From: Pseudobutyrivibrio sp. | GTDB lineage: Bacteria > Bacillota > Clostridia > Lachnospirales > Lachnospiraceae | Direction: 5' to 3' | Assembly (NCBI GenBank): GCA_024693775.1 | Contig: JAILKL010000037.1 | Span: 1 to 47,870, forward strand | DNA: 47,870 nucleotides | In this document: positions 1-8,928 of the stretch, piece by piece | Position numbering within the stretch: position 1 is the first letter of the stretch | How the letters are laid out: every line of letters begins with the position of its first letter | Notes under the pieces: model-generated | Told to the model about the DNA's origin: nothing | The model's database searches: none | The model's input: the letters and a program-made list of their open reading frames with translations, nothing else | Program-made: the position numbers and the translations under genes

Positions 1-1
1 C

Positions 2-1291
2 ATCATTTTTACACTGATTGACTGTGTTCTTCTTTTTGAACCTAAACTAAAAGAGGGCTTAAATAGCATTTTGGTCACCATCCAGGCTGTTATGATAGTT
101 CTTTTTTTAGTGAACGGTTCTGTTGTTTTATATTTTTCTGCTGAAGAACCAAGAATAATTTTATTGCTAGTTCTTGAACTTTTATTTTTATTAATATTTG
201 CCTTGGTCATCAACAAAATAACTGTACCAGTCTCGAAAGGCCTGATAAATAACGTATTATTTCTCATTTCTATGAGCCTTATTACACTTGAAAGACTTAA
301 TCTTACGAGAGCCGCAAGGCAGTTTATATTTTTAATTGCCGGAGTTATGCTTTCTATTTTTGTTGTTTATATTTTAAGAAAAATACCTCAAATCAATCGG
401 CTAACATTTGTTTTTGGAGGAACAGGGATAGTTCTTCTGTTGCTTGTAGGTCTGATGGGAGTTGTAGAATATGGCGCTAAACTATCATTGTCCTTTGGTA
501 GTGTAAGTATACAGCCTAGCGAATTTGTAAAGCTTTCTTATCTGTTTTTTATAAGTGGATGTATTGTTACCTTTAAGGATTTTAAAGGCTTTTTATTTGC
601 TGGAATTGGTGCAGCACTTCATATTTTAGTTCTCATATATTCTAAGGATTTGGGAACTGCATTTATTTTTTTAATCACATACATCTTTTTAATTTTTATC
701 GCTTATAAGAATTACATAGTCTTGGCTATAGAGCTATTCTTAGGCATAGCAGGCGGATTTATCGCCTATAATATGTTTCCGCATATTCAAAGGCGATTTA
801 TCGCATGGTCTGACCCTTTATCTGTGGTTGAAGATCAGGGATATCAGATTTCACAGTCATTATTTGCTTTAGGTACTGGCAGTTGGCTTGGTTCTGGCCT
901 AAATAACGGTCTTCCAAACAAAATCCCTGTGGTAGTCAAAGATTTTATTTTTGCAGCCATTTCTGAGGAAATGGGAGCTATTGTAGCTATGTGTCTAATT
1001 ATTATTTATATGTGTACGTTTATAATGATTTTTAACGTGTCATTTAACTGCACCTATAGTTTTTACATGCTTGTTACAAGTGGCTTTGCCATTATTTTTG
1101 CCATACAGACTATTTTAAATATTGGTGGAGTTATAAAATTTATTCCTTCAACAGGTGTGACCTTACCACTCATCAGTTATGGAGGAAGCTCTTTAGTGTC
1201 ACTTCTTATTGGATTTTTTATAACTGAATGCTCCGAGGATTTGTGGCATTTACCATCAAAACGCAAAAGGAATTACAATAATAAGAGATGA
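2..1291 (+). CDS. FtsW/RodA/SpoVE-family (SEDS) protein, 5' end cut by window
   Basis: The frame is open from the first bases of the window, so the true start lies upstream; a TTG at 71 is in frame but there is no reason to prefer it. The visible protein is almost entirely hydrophobic, with about ten membrane segments. It carries SEDS-family landmarks: a QPSEFVKL motif, a KDLGTA loop, a DFIFAAISEEMGA stretch and a C-terminal GVTLPLISYGGSS motif. SEDS proteins are lipid II glycan polymerases that work with a class B PBP in elongation or division. The next gene is exactly such a PBP and overlaps by four bases (ATGA), so the two are probably translationally coupled partners. Extra N-terminal membrane segments before the SEDS core are visible. 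I cannot tell whether it is of the FtsW or RodA type. Confidence 0.9.
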   Translation: MIFTLIDCVLLFEPKLKEGLNSILVTIQAVMIVLFLVNGSVVLYFSAEEPRIILLLVLELLFLLIFALVINKITVPVSKGLINNVLFLISMSLITLERLNLTRAARQFIFLIAGVMLSIFVVYILRKIPQINRLTFVFGGTGIVLLLLVGLMGVVEYGAKLSLSFGSVSIQPSEFVKLSYLFFISGCIVTFKDFKGFLFAGIGAALHILVLIYSKDLGTAFIFLITYIFLIFIAYKNYIVLAIELFLGIAGGFIAYNMFPHIQRRFIAWSDPLSVVEDQGYQISQSLFALGTGSWLGSGLNNGLPNKIPVVVKDFIFAAISEEMGAIVAMCLIIIYMCTFIMIFNVSFNCTYSFYMLVTSGFAIIFAIQTILNIGGVIKFIPSTGVTLPLISYGGSSLVSLLIGFFITECSEDLWHLPSKRKRNYNNKR

Positions 1292-2727
1292 ATAAAATAA
1301 CAAAACCGAAAAAAAATCATATACGAAAAGAGATATATGTAACCGCTGTTATATTTGCTTTTATTTTCCTTTGTATGATTTTTTTCCTATATCATTTTTT
1401 AAGATACGATTCTAAGGATTTTATTTACAACTCGTTCAATGCCCGTTTTTCAGTGTTTGCAGATGATGTTGTGAGAGGTAGTATATACACAGCCGACGGA
1501 AAAGTGATGGCTCAAACCTCAAAGGATGATGAAGGAAATGAAATAAGAGTTTATCCAGATGAAAGGCTATTTTCCCATGAAGTCGGGTATGTAGGAAAAG
1601 GAATGGCAGGACTTGAAGCAAGTTATTCATTCGATTTACTTAAGTCCCATATCACATTGGATGATCAAATTAACAACAGTCTGACTGGAATAAAAAGTCC
1701 AGGGGATGATTTATATACTACTTTAGATTATGATGCTCAAAAGTCTGCTTTTGACGGTTTAGGTCTATATGATGGGGCAGTAATAGCACTAGAACCTGAA
1801 ACAGGAAAAATTGTTGCTATGGTATCAAAGCCGGATTATGACCCAAATACCATTGCTAAATATTGGGATGATATAAATGACAGTTCTAAAAATAGCTCAG
1901 TACTTATGAATAGAGCTACAAATGGTTCGTATCCACCTGGTTCTACATTCAAAATTGTAACTACATTGGCTTATTTGCGAGAACATAATGGAGATGATAC
2001 CTATTCCTATAATTGTAATGGCCAAATCGATGTAGATGGTTATACGATTCATTGCAGTAGTAATGAAAAGCATGGCAAGGAGAATTTGTTACAGGCTTTT
2101 TCAAATTCATGCAACAGTGCTTATGCTGATATTGGTATTCATCTTGATAGAGAAGCCTTTATTAATACAGCAGAAGATTTATATTTTAATAAAACACTGC
2201 CTACAATGCTTTCTACATCCAAAAAATCTGCTTTTAATATAGATTCGGATACAAAAGAGAGCATTGTAGGTCAAACTGCTATCGGGCAGGGAGCTACTTC
2301 AGTGTCACCCCTTCATATGGCAATGCTTGTTTCTGCTATAGCAAATGATGGAGAGCTGATGGAGCCATATTTGGCAGATAAGCTGGTCAGTGCTGAGGGT
2401 GATATTGTAAGCCAGACAGAGCCTGTTAGTGCAGGATTTATTATGTCAGCAGAAGAAGTTGATACCTTAAATAAATACATGGAAGCCGTCGTAATGGATG
2501 GAACTTCTGCAAAGGTTGATTTTGGAGATCTAAATGTCTATGGTAAGACAGGAACTGCAGAATACTCAGAAAACAAAAAGCTGACTCACTCCTGGTTTGT
2601 GGGATATGCTTCAAATGATGATGGAAAACAGCTTGCAATAGCAGTAATTATGGAGGGAGCAGGCTATGGAAGCAAGTTTGCAGCCCCTTTAGCAGCAAAA
2701 GTTTTTAATGCATATTTTGAAGAATAA
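1288..2727 (+). CDS. Class B penicillin-binding protein (peptidoglycan transpeptidase)
   Basis: A 479-residue protein with a short basic cytoplasmic tail, one membrane anchor (about residues 15-37) and a large extracytoplasmic part. The transpeptidase active-site motifs are all present: SxxK as S219-TFK222 in PPGSTFK, SxN as S274-C-N276, and KTG at 420-422. The catalytic serine is therefore S219, and the enzyme should cross-link peptidoglycan on the outer face of the membrane. The N-terminal part before residue 140 is short, like the PbpA type that pairs with RodA in FHA-RodA-PbpA clusters. It overlaps the upstream SEDS gene by four bases. No terminator is evident before the rpmB promoter. 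The division or elongation role is not decidable from this window. Confidence 0.93.
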   Translation: MNKITKPKKNHIRKEIYVTAVIFAFIFLCMIFFLYHFLRYDSKDFIYNSFNARFSVFADDVVRGSIYTADGKVMAQTSKDDEGNEIRVYPDERLFSHEVGYVGKGMAGLEASYSFDLLKSHITLDDQINNSLTGIKSPGDDLYTTLDYDAQKSAFDGLGLYDGAVIALEPETGKIVAMVSKPDYDPNTIAKYWDDINDSSKNSSVLMNRATNGSYPPGSTFKIVTTLAYLREHNGDDTYSYNCNGQIDVDGYTIHCSSNEKHGKENLLQAFSNSCNSAYADIGIHLDREAFINTAEDLYFNKTLPTMLSTSKKSAFNIDSDTKESIVGQTAIGQGATSVSPLHMAMLVSAIANDGELMEPYLADKLVSAEGDIVSQTEPVSAGFIMSAEEVDTLNKYMEAVVMDGTSAKVDFGDLNVYGKTGTAEYSENKKLTHSWFVGYASNDDGKQLAIAVIMEGAGYGSKFAAPLAAKVFNAYFEE

Positions 2728-2758
2728 ATAAATTTTAAAGATATTTAATAAAAAAGCA

Positions 2759-2787
2759 TTGCAATTTATAAAATGCCTTGCTATAAT
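2759..2787 (+). promoter_or_regulatory. Sigma-A promoter of rpmB
   Basis: TTGCAA at 2759-2764, a 17-base spacer and TATAAT at 2782-2787. Transcription would start near 2794, about 50 bases before the rpmB start codon, which has a strong AAGGAGGT ribosome binding site. Confidence 0.75.
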
Positions 2788-2843
2788 ACCCATGTTGCGA
2801 AAAATCGCACTGTTTTTGAAATATCTTACAAGGAGGTGCAATC

Positions 2844-3029
2844 ATGGCAAAATGTGCAGTTTGTGGAAAAGGCGCTCATTTCGGTAACAATGTGAGCCAT
2901 TCTCATAGAAGATCCAATCATATGTGGAAGTCTAATGTGAAGTCCGTTAAGTGTAATGTGAATGGAACACCTAAGAAGTTATATGTATGTACTTCTTGTT
3001 TACGTTCTGGCAAGGTTGAGAGAGCTTAA
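2844..3029 (+). CDS. rpmB: 50S ribosomal protein L28
   Basis: A 61-residue, very basic protein starting MAKCAVCGKG with a second CxxC (CTSC, residues 49-52). It is the zinc-ribbon form of L28, with C4, C7, C49 and C52 as likely zinc ligands. L28 is a component of the large ribosomal subunit. It is monocistronic here, with its own promoter upstream and a hairpin terminator directly downstream. Length and sequence are typical of Firmicutes L28. Confidence 0.97.
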   Translation: MAKCAVCGKGAHFGNNVSHSHRRSNHMWKSNVKSVKCNVNGTPKKLYVCTSCLRSGKVERA

Positions 3030-3045
3030 TCTTCACACGATATTG

Positions 3046-3076
3046 AAAGTCACTCGAAAGGGTGGCTTTTATTTTT
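3046..3076 (+). terminator. Intrinsic terminator after rpmB
   Basis: Stem AAAGTCAC (3046-3053) pairs with GTGGCTTT (3062-3069) through one G-U pair, followed by a T-rich run. Confidence 0.7.
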
Positions 3077-3134
3077 GCTTTAGTATATAATAGAAACAAA
3101 TTCTGTCTAAATATATGAATTTGGAGGTAATTTT

Positions 3135-3494
3135 ATGCAAGGTCAAATGGAAACAGAGCTTGGTAAGATAGTTATAGACACAGATGTAATCGCAACATAT
3201 GCAGGTTCAGTTGCTGTTGAGTGCTTTGGTATTGTTGGCATGGCAGCTGTCAATATGAAGGACGGTTTAGTCAAGCTATTAAAAAAGGATTATTTAAATC
3301 ACGGTATTTCTGTTATTATCGGTGAGGACAATACAATATCACTAGATTTTCATGTTATCGTTTCATACGGCGTCAGCATTGCGGCTGTATCAGAAAACCT
3401 AATTGATACTGTTAAGTATAAAGTTTCATCATTTACTGGCTTAACAGTTAGCACAATTAATATCTACGTCGAAGGCGTAAGAGTTATAGACTAA
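3135..3494 (+). CDS. yloU: Asp23/Gls24-family envelope stress protein (YloU)
   Basis: A 119-residue protein of the Asp23/Gls24 family, recognisable from the opening GKIVIDTDVIATYAG, the central VSYGVSI and the closing INIYVEGVRV. In many Firmicutes a yloU-like gene sits directly upstream of the DAK2-domain gene yloV/fakA, as here (13-base gap). Family members are small alkaline-shock or envelope-associated proteins; the molecular role of YloU is poorly defined. It has a good ribosome binding site (TTGGAGGT). TATAAT at 3086-3091 is a possible -10 box, but no clear -35 is visible. Confidence 0.93.
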   Translation: MQGQMETELGKIVIDTDVIATYAGSVAVECFGIVGMAAVNMKDGLVKLLKKDYLNHGISVIIGEDNTISLDFHVIVSYGVSIAAVSENLIDTVKYKVSSFTGLTVSTINIYVEGVRVID

Positions 3495-3507
3495 GGAGGA
3501 TTAGAAG

Positions 3508-5028
3508 TTGGAAATCCAAACTATTGATGCGTCTTTGTTATCGAAGATGTTTCTTTCGGGAGCCAAAAATTTGGAATCCAAGAAAGAATGGATTAACGAG
3601 TTAAATGTATTCCCAGTTCCAGATGGTGATACAGGAACAAATATGACAATGACAATCATGTCTGCTGCAAAGGCAGTATCTGAGTTATCAGATCCAGACA
3701 TGAAAACACTTTCAAAGGCCATTTCATCAGGTTCACTACGTGGAGCGAGAGGTAACTCAGGTGTTATTCTTTCTCAGTTGCTTCGTGGCTTTACAAAGAT
3801 TATTTCATCTTATGATGAGATAACAGTAGAAATCCTTAATGAGGCTTTTGAAAAGGCAGTACAGACTGCTTACAAGGCAGTTATGCAGCCTAAGGAAGGT
3901 ACAATCTTAACAGTTGCCAGAGGCGCTGCAGACAAGGCAGCAGAGATGGCTACTAAGACTACAGATATAGTTGAGTTCGCTGAGGCAGTTATTGCTGAGG
4001 CAGAGGACGTTTTAGCTAAGACTCCAGAGATGCTTCCTGTATTAAAGCAGGCTGGCGTTGTGGATTCAGGCGGACAGGGTCTTGTTCAGGTTCTCAAGGG
4101 AGCATATGATGCTCTCATTGGAAAGGAAGTTGACTATAGTGCTGAGGCTACACCTGTTGCTGAAAAGGCAGAGGTTGTAAAGCATCACTATGCAGTTTCA
4201 TTTACAATCGAGTCAGACAAGCCACTTGCTTCATATCAGTTAAAGGAATTAAAGTCAAAGATCGAGGGATTCTCATATGGTGAAATCATCGATCTAAAGC
4301 TTGGCGATGAGGAAGCTGAGCCAGCAAAGGAAGAAAAGGCCGAAGAGGTTACATTCACAGAGCCTGCAAAGGATATGGGATTTGTATCTATCGCTACAGG
4401 CGAGGGTCTTACAAACATCTTTACTGAGCTTGGTTGTGATTATATGATTCCAGGCGGCCAGACAATGAACCCTAGCACAGATGATATTCTTAGTGCTGTT
4501 GCTCATGTAAATGCAAAGACAGTATTTGTTCTTCCAAATAATAAGAACATTATCCTTGCTGCAAACCAGGCTGCTGCTATTTGTGAGGATAAGAAGATTA
4601 TCGTTATCCCTACAAAGACTATTCCACAGGGAATTACAGCACTTATTTCTTTCGCTGCAGATGCCAGCGTAGAGGACAATGAGGCTGCTATGACTGAGGA
4701 AATTGCAAACGTAAAGACTGGTCAGGTAACATATGCTGTTCGTGACACAGTTATCGATGATAAGGAAATCAAGACTGATGACTGGATGGGCATGGGCGAT
4801 TCAGGATTACTTTCAGTTAATGCAGATATTTCAGTAGCATTCCTAGACATGATCGATCAGATGGTTTCTGAGGATTCTTCAGTAGTTTCTATCTATTGGG
4901 GAGAGGGCTCAGACCAGGAAAAGGCTGAAGCTCTTGGTGCTCAGATCGAGGAGAAATACCCAGATCTTGAGGTAGAGATTTCAGAAGGCGGTCAGGCTGT
5001 TTATGCTTACATCGTTTCAGTGGAGTAA
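3508..5028 (+). CDS. fakA: DAK2/DegV-type fatty acid kinase subunit FakA (YloV)
   Basis: A 506-residue protein. The N-terminal DhaL-like kinase domain shows the Mg-ATP motif PDGDTGTN (38-45) and GARGNSGVILSQ (79-90). A C-terminal domain of the YloV/FakA family follows, after a charged Glu/Lys/Ala-rich linker around residues 260-290. FakA phosphorylates fatty acids presented by a FakB (DegV) protein so that exogenous fatty acids can be used; no fakB lies in this window. The start is TTG at 3508, chosen because AAGGAGG ends eight bases upstream and the DhaL fold begins at once. It lies in an operon with yloU and recG (three-base gap). Confidence 0.9.
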   Translation: MEIQTIDASLLSKMFLSGAKNLESKKEWINELNVFPVPDGDTGTNMTMTIMSAAKAVSELSDPDMKTLSKAISSGSLRGARGNSGVILSQLLRGFTKIISSYDEITVEILNEAFEKAVQTAYKAVMQPKEGTILTVARGAADKAAEMATKTTDIVEFAEAVIAEAEDVLAKTPEMLPVLKQAGVVDSGGQGLVQVLKGAYDALIGKEVDYSAEATPVAEKAEVVKHHYAVSFTIESDKPLASYQLKELKSKIEGFSYGEIIDLKLGDEEAEPAKEEKAEEVTFTEPAKDMGFVSIATGEGLTNIFTELGCDYMIPGGQTMNPSTDDILSAVAHVNAKTVFVLPNNKNIILAANQAAAICEDKKIIVIPTKTIPQGITALISFAADASVEDNEAAMTEEIANVKTGQVTYAVRDTVIDDKEIKTDDWMGMGDSGLLSVNADISVAFLDMIDQMVSEDSSVVSIYWGEGSDQEKAEALGAQIEEKYPDLEVEISEGGQAVYAYIVSVE

Positions 5029-5031
5029 TGT

Positions 5032-7080
5032 ATGGAATTGTTGTCACCTATTGATACCATAAAAGGCGTGGGAGAAAAGACAACTAAATTATTTAACAAG
5101 TTAGGAGTATATACCATAGAGGATATACTCCTTTTTTTTCCGCGTACATATTTAGTTTATCCAGATCCGGTAGAACCAGATAAAGATAACGTAAATGCGA
5201 ATATTGCAATATCGGCTCGAATAAAATCGGCTCCTAAAATTTTTAGAACCAAAAACAGATTGGATGTTTTACAGGCCACAGCTTTTTGCGAAAATACTTC
5301 TGTAGACATAGCTTGGTTTAATTCTAATTATCTAAAATCAAATATAGAGCCTGGAAAGGTTTATATATTTTACGGAAAAACAGTTTTGAATAATGGCCGC
5401 TTTAAAATGACGCAGCCATTGATTTTTGAGCCGGAAAAATATTTAGAGATACAAAAGACGGTACAGCCTATATACCATTTAACAAAGGGCCTTAGTAATA
5501 ACGCTATTTCAAAGGTAGTAAGGGAAGCTTTAGGAAGATGCAAAATAGATGATAACCGTCTACCTAAGGAATTAGAAGATAAAAGAGATTTTATAAGCTA
5601 TTCAAAAGCTATACAGGCTTATCATTTTCCAGAGAATTTTGATGAGCTAGTTAAAGCTAGAAAGCGCTTGGCTTATGAAGAACTATTTTTCTTTATTTTA
5701 AATTCCAGACTTCAAGAGGAAGGGAATGTTTCATATCCCAACAATTTTAAAATTATTCATCACAACAAAACTGATGAATTTCAGTCGAGCCTTGGTTTTG
5801 AATTAACAGAAGACCAAAACAAGGTTTTGTCAGATATTAGAGAAGATATTACTGGAAAATATGTTACGCAGCGCTTGATCCAGGGTGATGTTGGTAGTGG
5901 TAAAACTATAGTGGCATTTCTTGCAATGCTTGATGTGGCCTTATCTGGATATCAGGCAGCTATTATGGCTCCAACAGAAGTCCTCGCAAAGCAACATTAC
6001 AATGGCTTTTTGCAATGGACTAAGGAACACGGCCTGGATATTCCGGTTGCTCTTTTTACAGGCTCTATGAAGGTATCAGAAAAGAAAGCAATGCAAAAGC
6101 TTGTGGATGAAAATGAATCCTGTATTATTGTGGGCACCCACGCTTTGATTAGTGATGGTAGAGAGTTTAATAATCTAGCTCTTGTAATTACAGATGAACA
6201 GCATAGATTCGGAGTTCAGCAAAGAGATAAGCTTTCTTCAAAGGGGGAGAGGCCTCATATTATTGTTATGTCTGCCACTCCTATTCCTAGAACCCTTGCT
6301 ATGATTTTATATGGCAATATGCATGTTTCTATTATTAAGACCATGCCTGCAAATAGATTACCTATAAAGACCTGTGTCATTAAAGAGGGTATGAGAAAGA
6401 CTGCCTACAAATTTGTTTCTGATGAGGTGGAAAAGGGACATCAGGCTTATATTATTTGTCCTTTGGTAGAGGCCTCAGAAACCACAGAGGCTCAGAATGT
6501 TACAGACTACAGCAAAAAGCTAAAAGAAGTTTTTAAAGACAAATATTCTATAGGTGTGCTACACGGAAAAATGAAGCCAGCTGAAAAAAACGAAATCATG
6601 GCTGATTTTGCTAATAAAAATATAGATATTCTTGTGTCTACTACAGTTGTTGAGGTTGGAGTAAATGTGCCAAACGCTACAGTTATGATGATTGAAAATG
6701 CTAATCGCTTTGGTCTTGCTGCCTTACATCAGCTTAGAGGACGAGTGGGAAGAGGAGACGCCCAAAGCTATTGCATTCTTATGAATGCAAGCTCTGATGG
6801 AAATGAGTCCAAGAGACTTAATATTATGCTAAAATCCAACGATGGTTTTTATATAGCTAGAGAGGATTTAAAGCTTAGAGGTCCTGGCGATATGTTTGGT
6901 GTTAGACAAAGCGGTGAATTTAGTTTCAAGGTGGCTGATATTTATCAAGATGCTGATGAACTAGAAATGGCTTCTGAGGACGCTAGCTACATATTAGAAA
7001 AGGACCCTAATCTAGAAAATCATCTAGAATTAAGGTCCACATTAAACTCATTCCTCACCAATCAGTTTTACGTGCTCTAG
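5032..7080 (+). CDS. recG: ATP-dependent DNA helicase RecG
   Basis: A 682-residue superfamily 2 helicase. The N-terminal wedge (OB-fold) domain is followed by Walker A GDVGSGKT (285-292), the DEQH box typical of RecG (388-391), MSATPIPRTLA, and C-terminal motifs VVEVGVNVPNA and QLRGRVGRG. RecG remodels stalled replication forks and branch-migrates Holliday junctions. The length is typical. Its last 33 bases overlap the 3' end of the convergent rqcH gene. Its transcript probably ends at the hairpin at 7124-7153, which lies inside rqcH. Confidence 0.97.
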   Translation: MELLSPIDTIKGVGEKTTKLFNKLGVYTIEDILLFFPRTYLVYPDPVEPDKDNVNANIAISARIKSAPKIFRTKNRLDVLQATAFCENTSVDIAWFNSNYLKSNIEPGKVYIFYGKTVLNNGRFKMTQPLIFEPEKYLEIQKTVQPIYHLTKGLSNNAISKVVREALGRCKIDDNRLPKELEDKRDFISYSKAIQAYHFPENFDELVKARKRLAYEELFFFILNSRLQEEGNVSYPNNFKIIHHNKTDEFQSSLGFELTEDQNKVLSDIREDITGKYVTQRLIQGDVGSGKTIVAFLAMLDVALSGYQAAIMAPTEVLAKQHYNGFLQWTKEHGLDIPVALFTGSMKVSEKKAMQKLVDENESCIIVGTHALISDGREFNNLALVITDEQHRFGVQQRDKLSSKGERPHIIVMSATPIPRTLAMILYGNMHVSIIKTMPANRLPIKTCVIKEGMRKTAYKFVSDEVEKGHQAYIICPLVEASETTEAQNVTDYSKKLKEVFKDKYSIGVLHGKMKPAEKNEIMADFANKNIDILVSTTVVEVGVNVPNATVMMIENANRFGLAALHQLRGRVGRGDAQSYCILMNASSDGNESKRLNIMLKSNDGFYIAREDLKLRGPGDMFGVRQSGEFSFKVADIYQDADELEMASEDASYILEKDPNLENHLELRSTLNSFLTNQFYVL

Positions 7081-8799
7081 TGTAGGAGTCGCAATTAATG
7101 AATAATTTGTATAATAAACTACAAAACCTGCTACTGCGCTAGCAGGTTTTTTTACGTTCTTCTTTTGGAGATAATCAATCTCTACCTTGTCCGTATCTCT
7201 GCCAGAAGAATAGTAGGCTGCCAGCTCTGCTGCGTGCTCGTATGTGCTATCAGGCAATTCTTTGCCGTTTGTTTTAACGATTACATGACTTCCATGTATT
7301 TTTTTGGTGTGGAACCACCAATCATTACCTGTTGCAAACTTAAAGGTAAGCTCATCATTTTGATAATTGTTTTTTCCTACATAGATATCAAAACCATTAT
7401 CGTCTACAAAATGAAGCGGCTTGCTCTTTTTGCTCTTTTCCTTTTTAGAGGATGAGTGCTTTTGGATAAAGCCATGATCTGAAAGCTCACGTCTGATATC
7501 ATTCAAATCACTTTCTGTCTCGGCAATATTTAAAGCTGCTTCGATGGATTGGAGTAAATCAAGCTCAGCTCTTGATTGCTCAATGAAGGTATCAAGGGCT
7601 TCGGCTGTACGCTTTAGCTTTGAATATTTATCAAAATATTTTTTGGCGTTGTCTGATGCTGATAAATCAGGATCAAGAGGAATAGTAAGCTCCTCGTTGG
7701 TGTAGTAATTCATTACAGTTATTGATTTATCATTTGGCTGGGCTTCATAACCGTAGGTGTGAAGTAACTCGCCATATACCTTGTATTTGTCTCTCTTTTC
7801 AGTGTCTTTTAACTGCTTTTCCTGCAGGTCTAATTTTTTAGCTGCTCGTTCAATATGATTGTTTAAAATCTTTCTTAAGTCAGAGGATTTCTGTCTGATG
7901 TTAGTGTATTTATTTCTCTTTGCGTAAAACTCTACCAATACCTGAGACATGGACTCATAGCTGTGACTTTCCATATCGGCATACATTGTAAGGACGATAG
8001 GAGCGTATTCTAGTGGCTGTCCCTTGGCAGGATCTATTACGATATTGTACGAATAATTGTTTGAACGCAAATCATCCATTAATCCTGAGAATTCTTTATA
8101 TAATCGATCACGATGCTCGTCAAATAAGGATGCTACGCTAACATCTGAATCTAGACTAGATCTATAGCAAATTTCATTTGCAATTGTAGGACTTATTCCA
8201 ATAAATGAAGACATGATTGCCTTGAAAATCGAGCCAGATTTCTTTAAAACTGTACCTTTGAAATAATCCTCTGAAATTTCAAGAGGATTTACCTTACCCT
8301 CCTGGGTTGGAATGAAATAATCTCTTCCAGGTAGTACTTCTCGAACAGAGCTTACTGAGGAAGGAATATGCTTGATAGCATCTAAAATCATATTGTCCTC
8401 GTTACAGAAGATGATGTTAGAGTGCTTTCCCATAATCTCAATGTAGAGATATTTAAAGGTGATATCACCCATTTCGTTGAGATGTTGAATCTTGAAGCGG
8501 ACAGCTCTTTCCATTCCCATCTGAGAAATCTCGATAATGCGGCCTGCGCCTATATGCTTTCTTAGAAGCATGCAAAAGCCAGGGGCTGTTGCTGGGGCAG
8601 GTTTATTTGTCTCAGTAATATACATAAAAGGAAGGGAAGCATTGGCTGATATTAACAGTCTTTTGTTTCCTGATTGTGTATTAACAGTTATGAGAAGTTC
8701 CTCGCGCTCTGGCTGAGAAATCTTGTTTATTTTTCCATTTAACAGGCTCTCGTTTAATTCATGGACGAGAGCGTGAATAGATACTCCGTCTAATGCCAT
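7048..8799 (-). CDS. rqcH: RqcH/NEMF-family ribosome quality control factor (FbpA-like)
   Basis: A 583-residue protein with an N-terminal NFACT-N domain (MALDGVSIHALVHELN), a central coiled coil (about 290-430) and a C-terminal NFACT-R domain (WWFHTKKIHGSHVIVK). RqcH binds obstructed 50S subunits and adds C-terminal alanine tails to stalled nascent chains. I start it at 8799 rather than at an upstream in-frame ATG at 8856, because the family begins MALDGVS and AAAGGTAA precedes that ATG. The residues matching the D97-R98 pair of B. subtilis RqcH are E97-R98, a conservative change. The gene is divergent from yicC, with overlapping promoters, and convergent with recG. Confidence 0.95.
   Translation of the reverse strand: MALDGVSIHALVHELNESLLNGKINKISQPEREELLITVNTQSGNKRLLISANASLPFMYITETNKPAPATAPGFCMLLRKHIGAGRIIEISQMGMERAVRFKIQHLNEMGDITFKYLYIEIMGKHSNIIFCNEDNMILDAIKHIPSSVSSVREVLPGRDYFIPTQEGKVNPLEISEDYFKGTVLKKSGSIFKAIMSSFIGISPTIANEICYRSSLDSDVSVASLFDEHRDRLYKEFSGLMDDLRSNNYSYNIVIDPAKGQPLEYAPIVLTMYADMESHSYESMSQVLVEFYAKRNKYTNIRQKSSDLRKILNNHIERAAKKLDLQEKQLKDTEKRDKYKVYGELLHTYGYEAQPNDKSITVMNYYTNEELTIPLDPDLSASDNAKKYFDKYSKLKRTAEALDTFIEQSRAELDLLQSIEAALNIAETESDLNDIRRELSDHGFIQKHSSSKKEKSKKSKPLHFVDDNGFDIYVGKNNYQNDELTFKFATGNDWWFHTKKIHGSHVIVKTNGKELPDSTYEHAAELAAYYSSGRDTDKVEIDYLQKKNVKKPASAVAGFVVYYTNYSLIATPTLEHVKLIGEE
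7124..7153 (+). terminator. Intrinsic terminator of the recG transcript, inside rqcH
   Basis: A perfect 10-bp stem, AAACCTGCTA (7124-7133) with TAGCAGGTTT (7140-7149), has a 6-base loop and is followed by T's. It is read on the recG strand. On the other strand the same bases encode the conserved KKPASAVAG part of RqcH. Confidence 0.8.
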
Positions 8800-8838
8800 A
8801 TAAATTACCTTTCTAGTTGTGTTACATAAGTTTTGCGA

Positions 8839-8867
8839 TTGACTAATAGTATACATTTATTTATAAT
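8839..8867 (+). promoter_or_regulatory. Sigma-A promoter of the yicC operon
   Basis: TTGACT at 8839-8844, a 17-base spacer and TATAAT at 8862-8867. The next start codon is at 8929 behind an AAAAGGAGA site. This should drive yicC through at least the coaD region. Confidence 0.75.
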
Positions 8868-8876
8868 AAGAAACAA
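8848..8876 (-). promoter_or_regulatory. Predicted rqcH promoter (minus strand)
   Basis: Read on the minus strand: TTGTTT (complement of 8871-8876), a 17-base spacer and TATACT (complement of 8848-8853). It overlaps the divergent yicC promoter almost completely. Confidence 0.5.
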
Positions 8877-8928
8877 CTATGTAAAAGTGGATTAGTGTGC
8901 AATTATACATAGTAAAAAGGAGACTCAC

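Noticed and set aside
7165-7455. 96-codon open frame antisense to rqcH
   Set aside because: It has no ribosome binding site and lies opposite the conserved NFACT-R domain.
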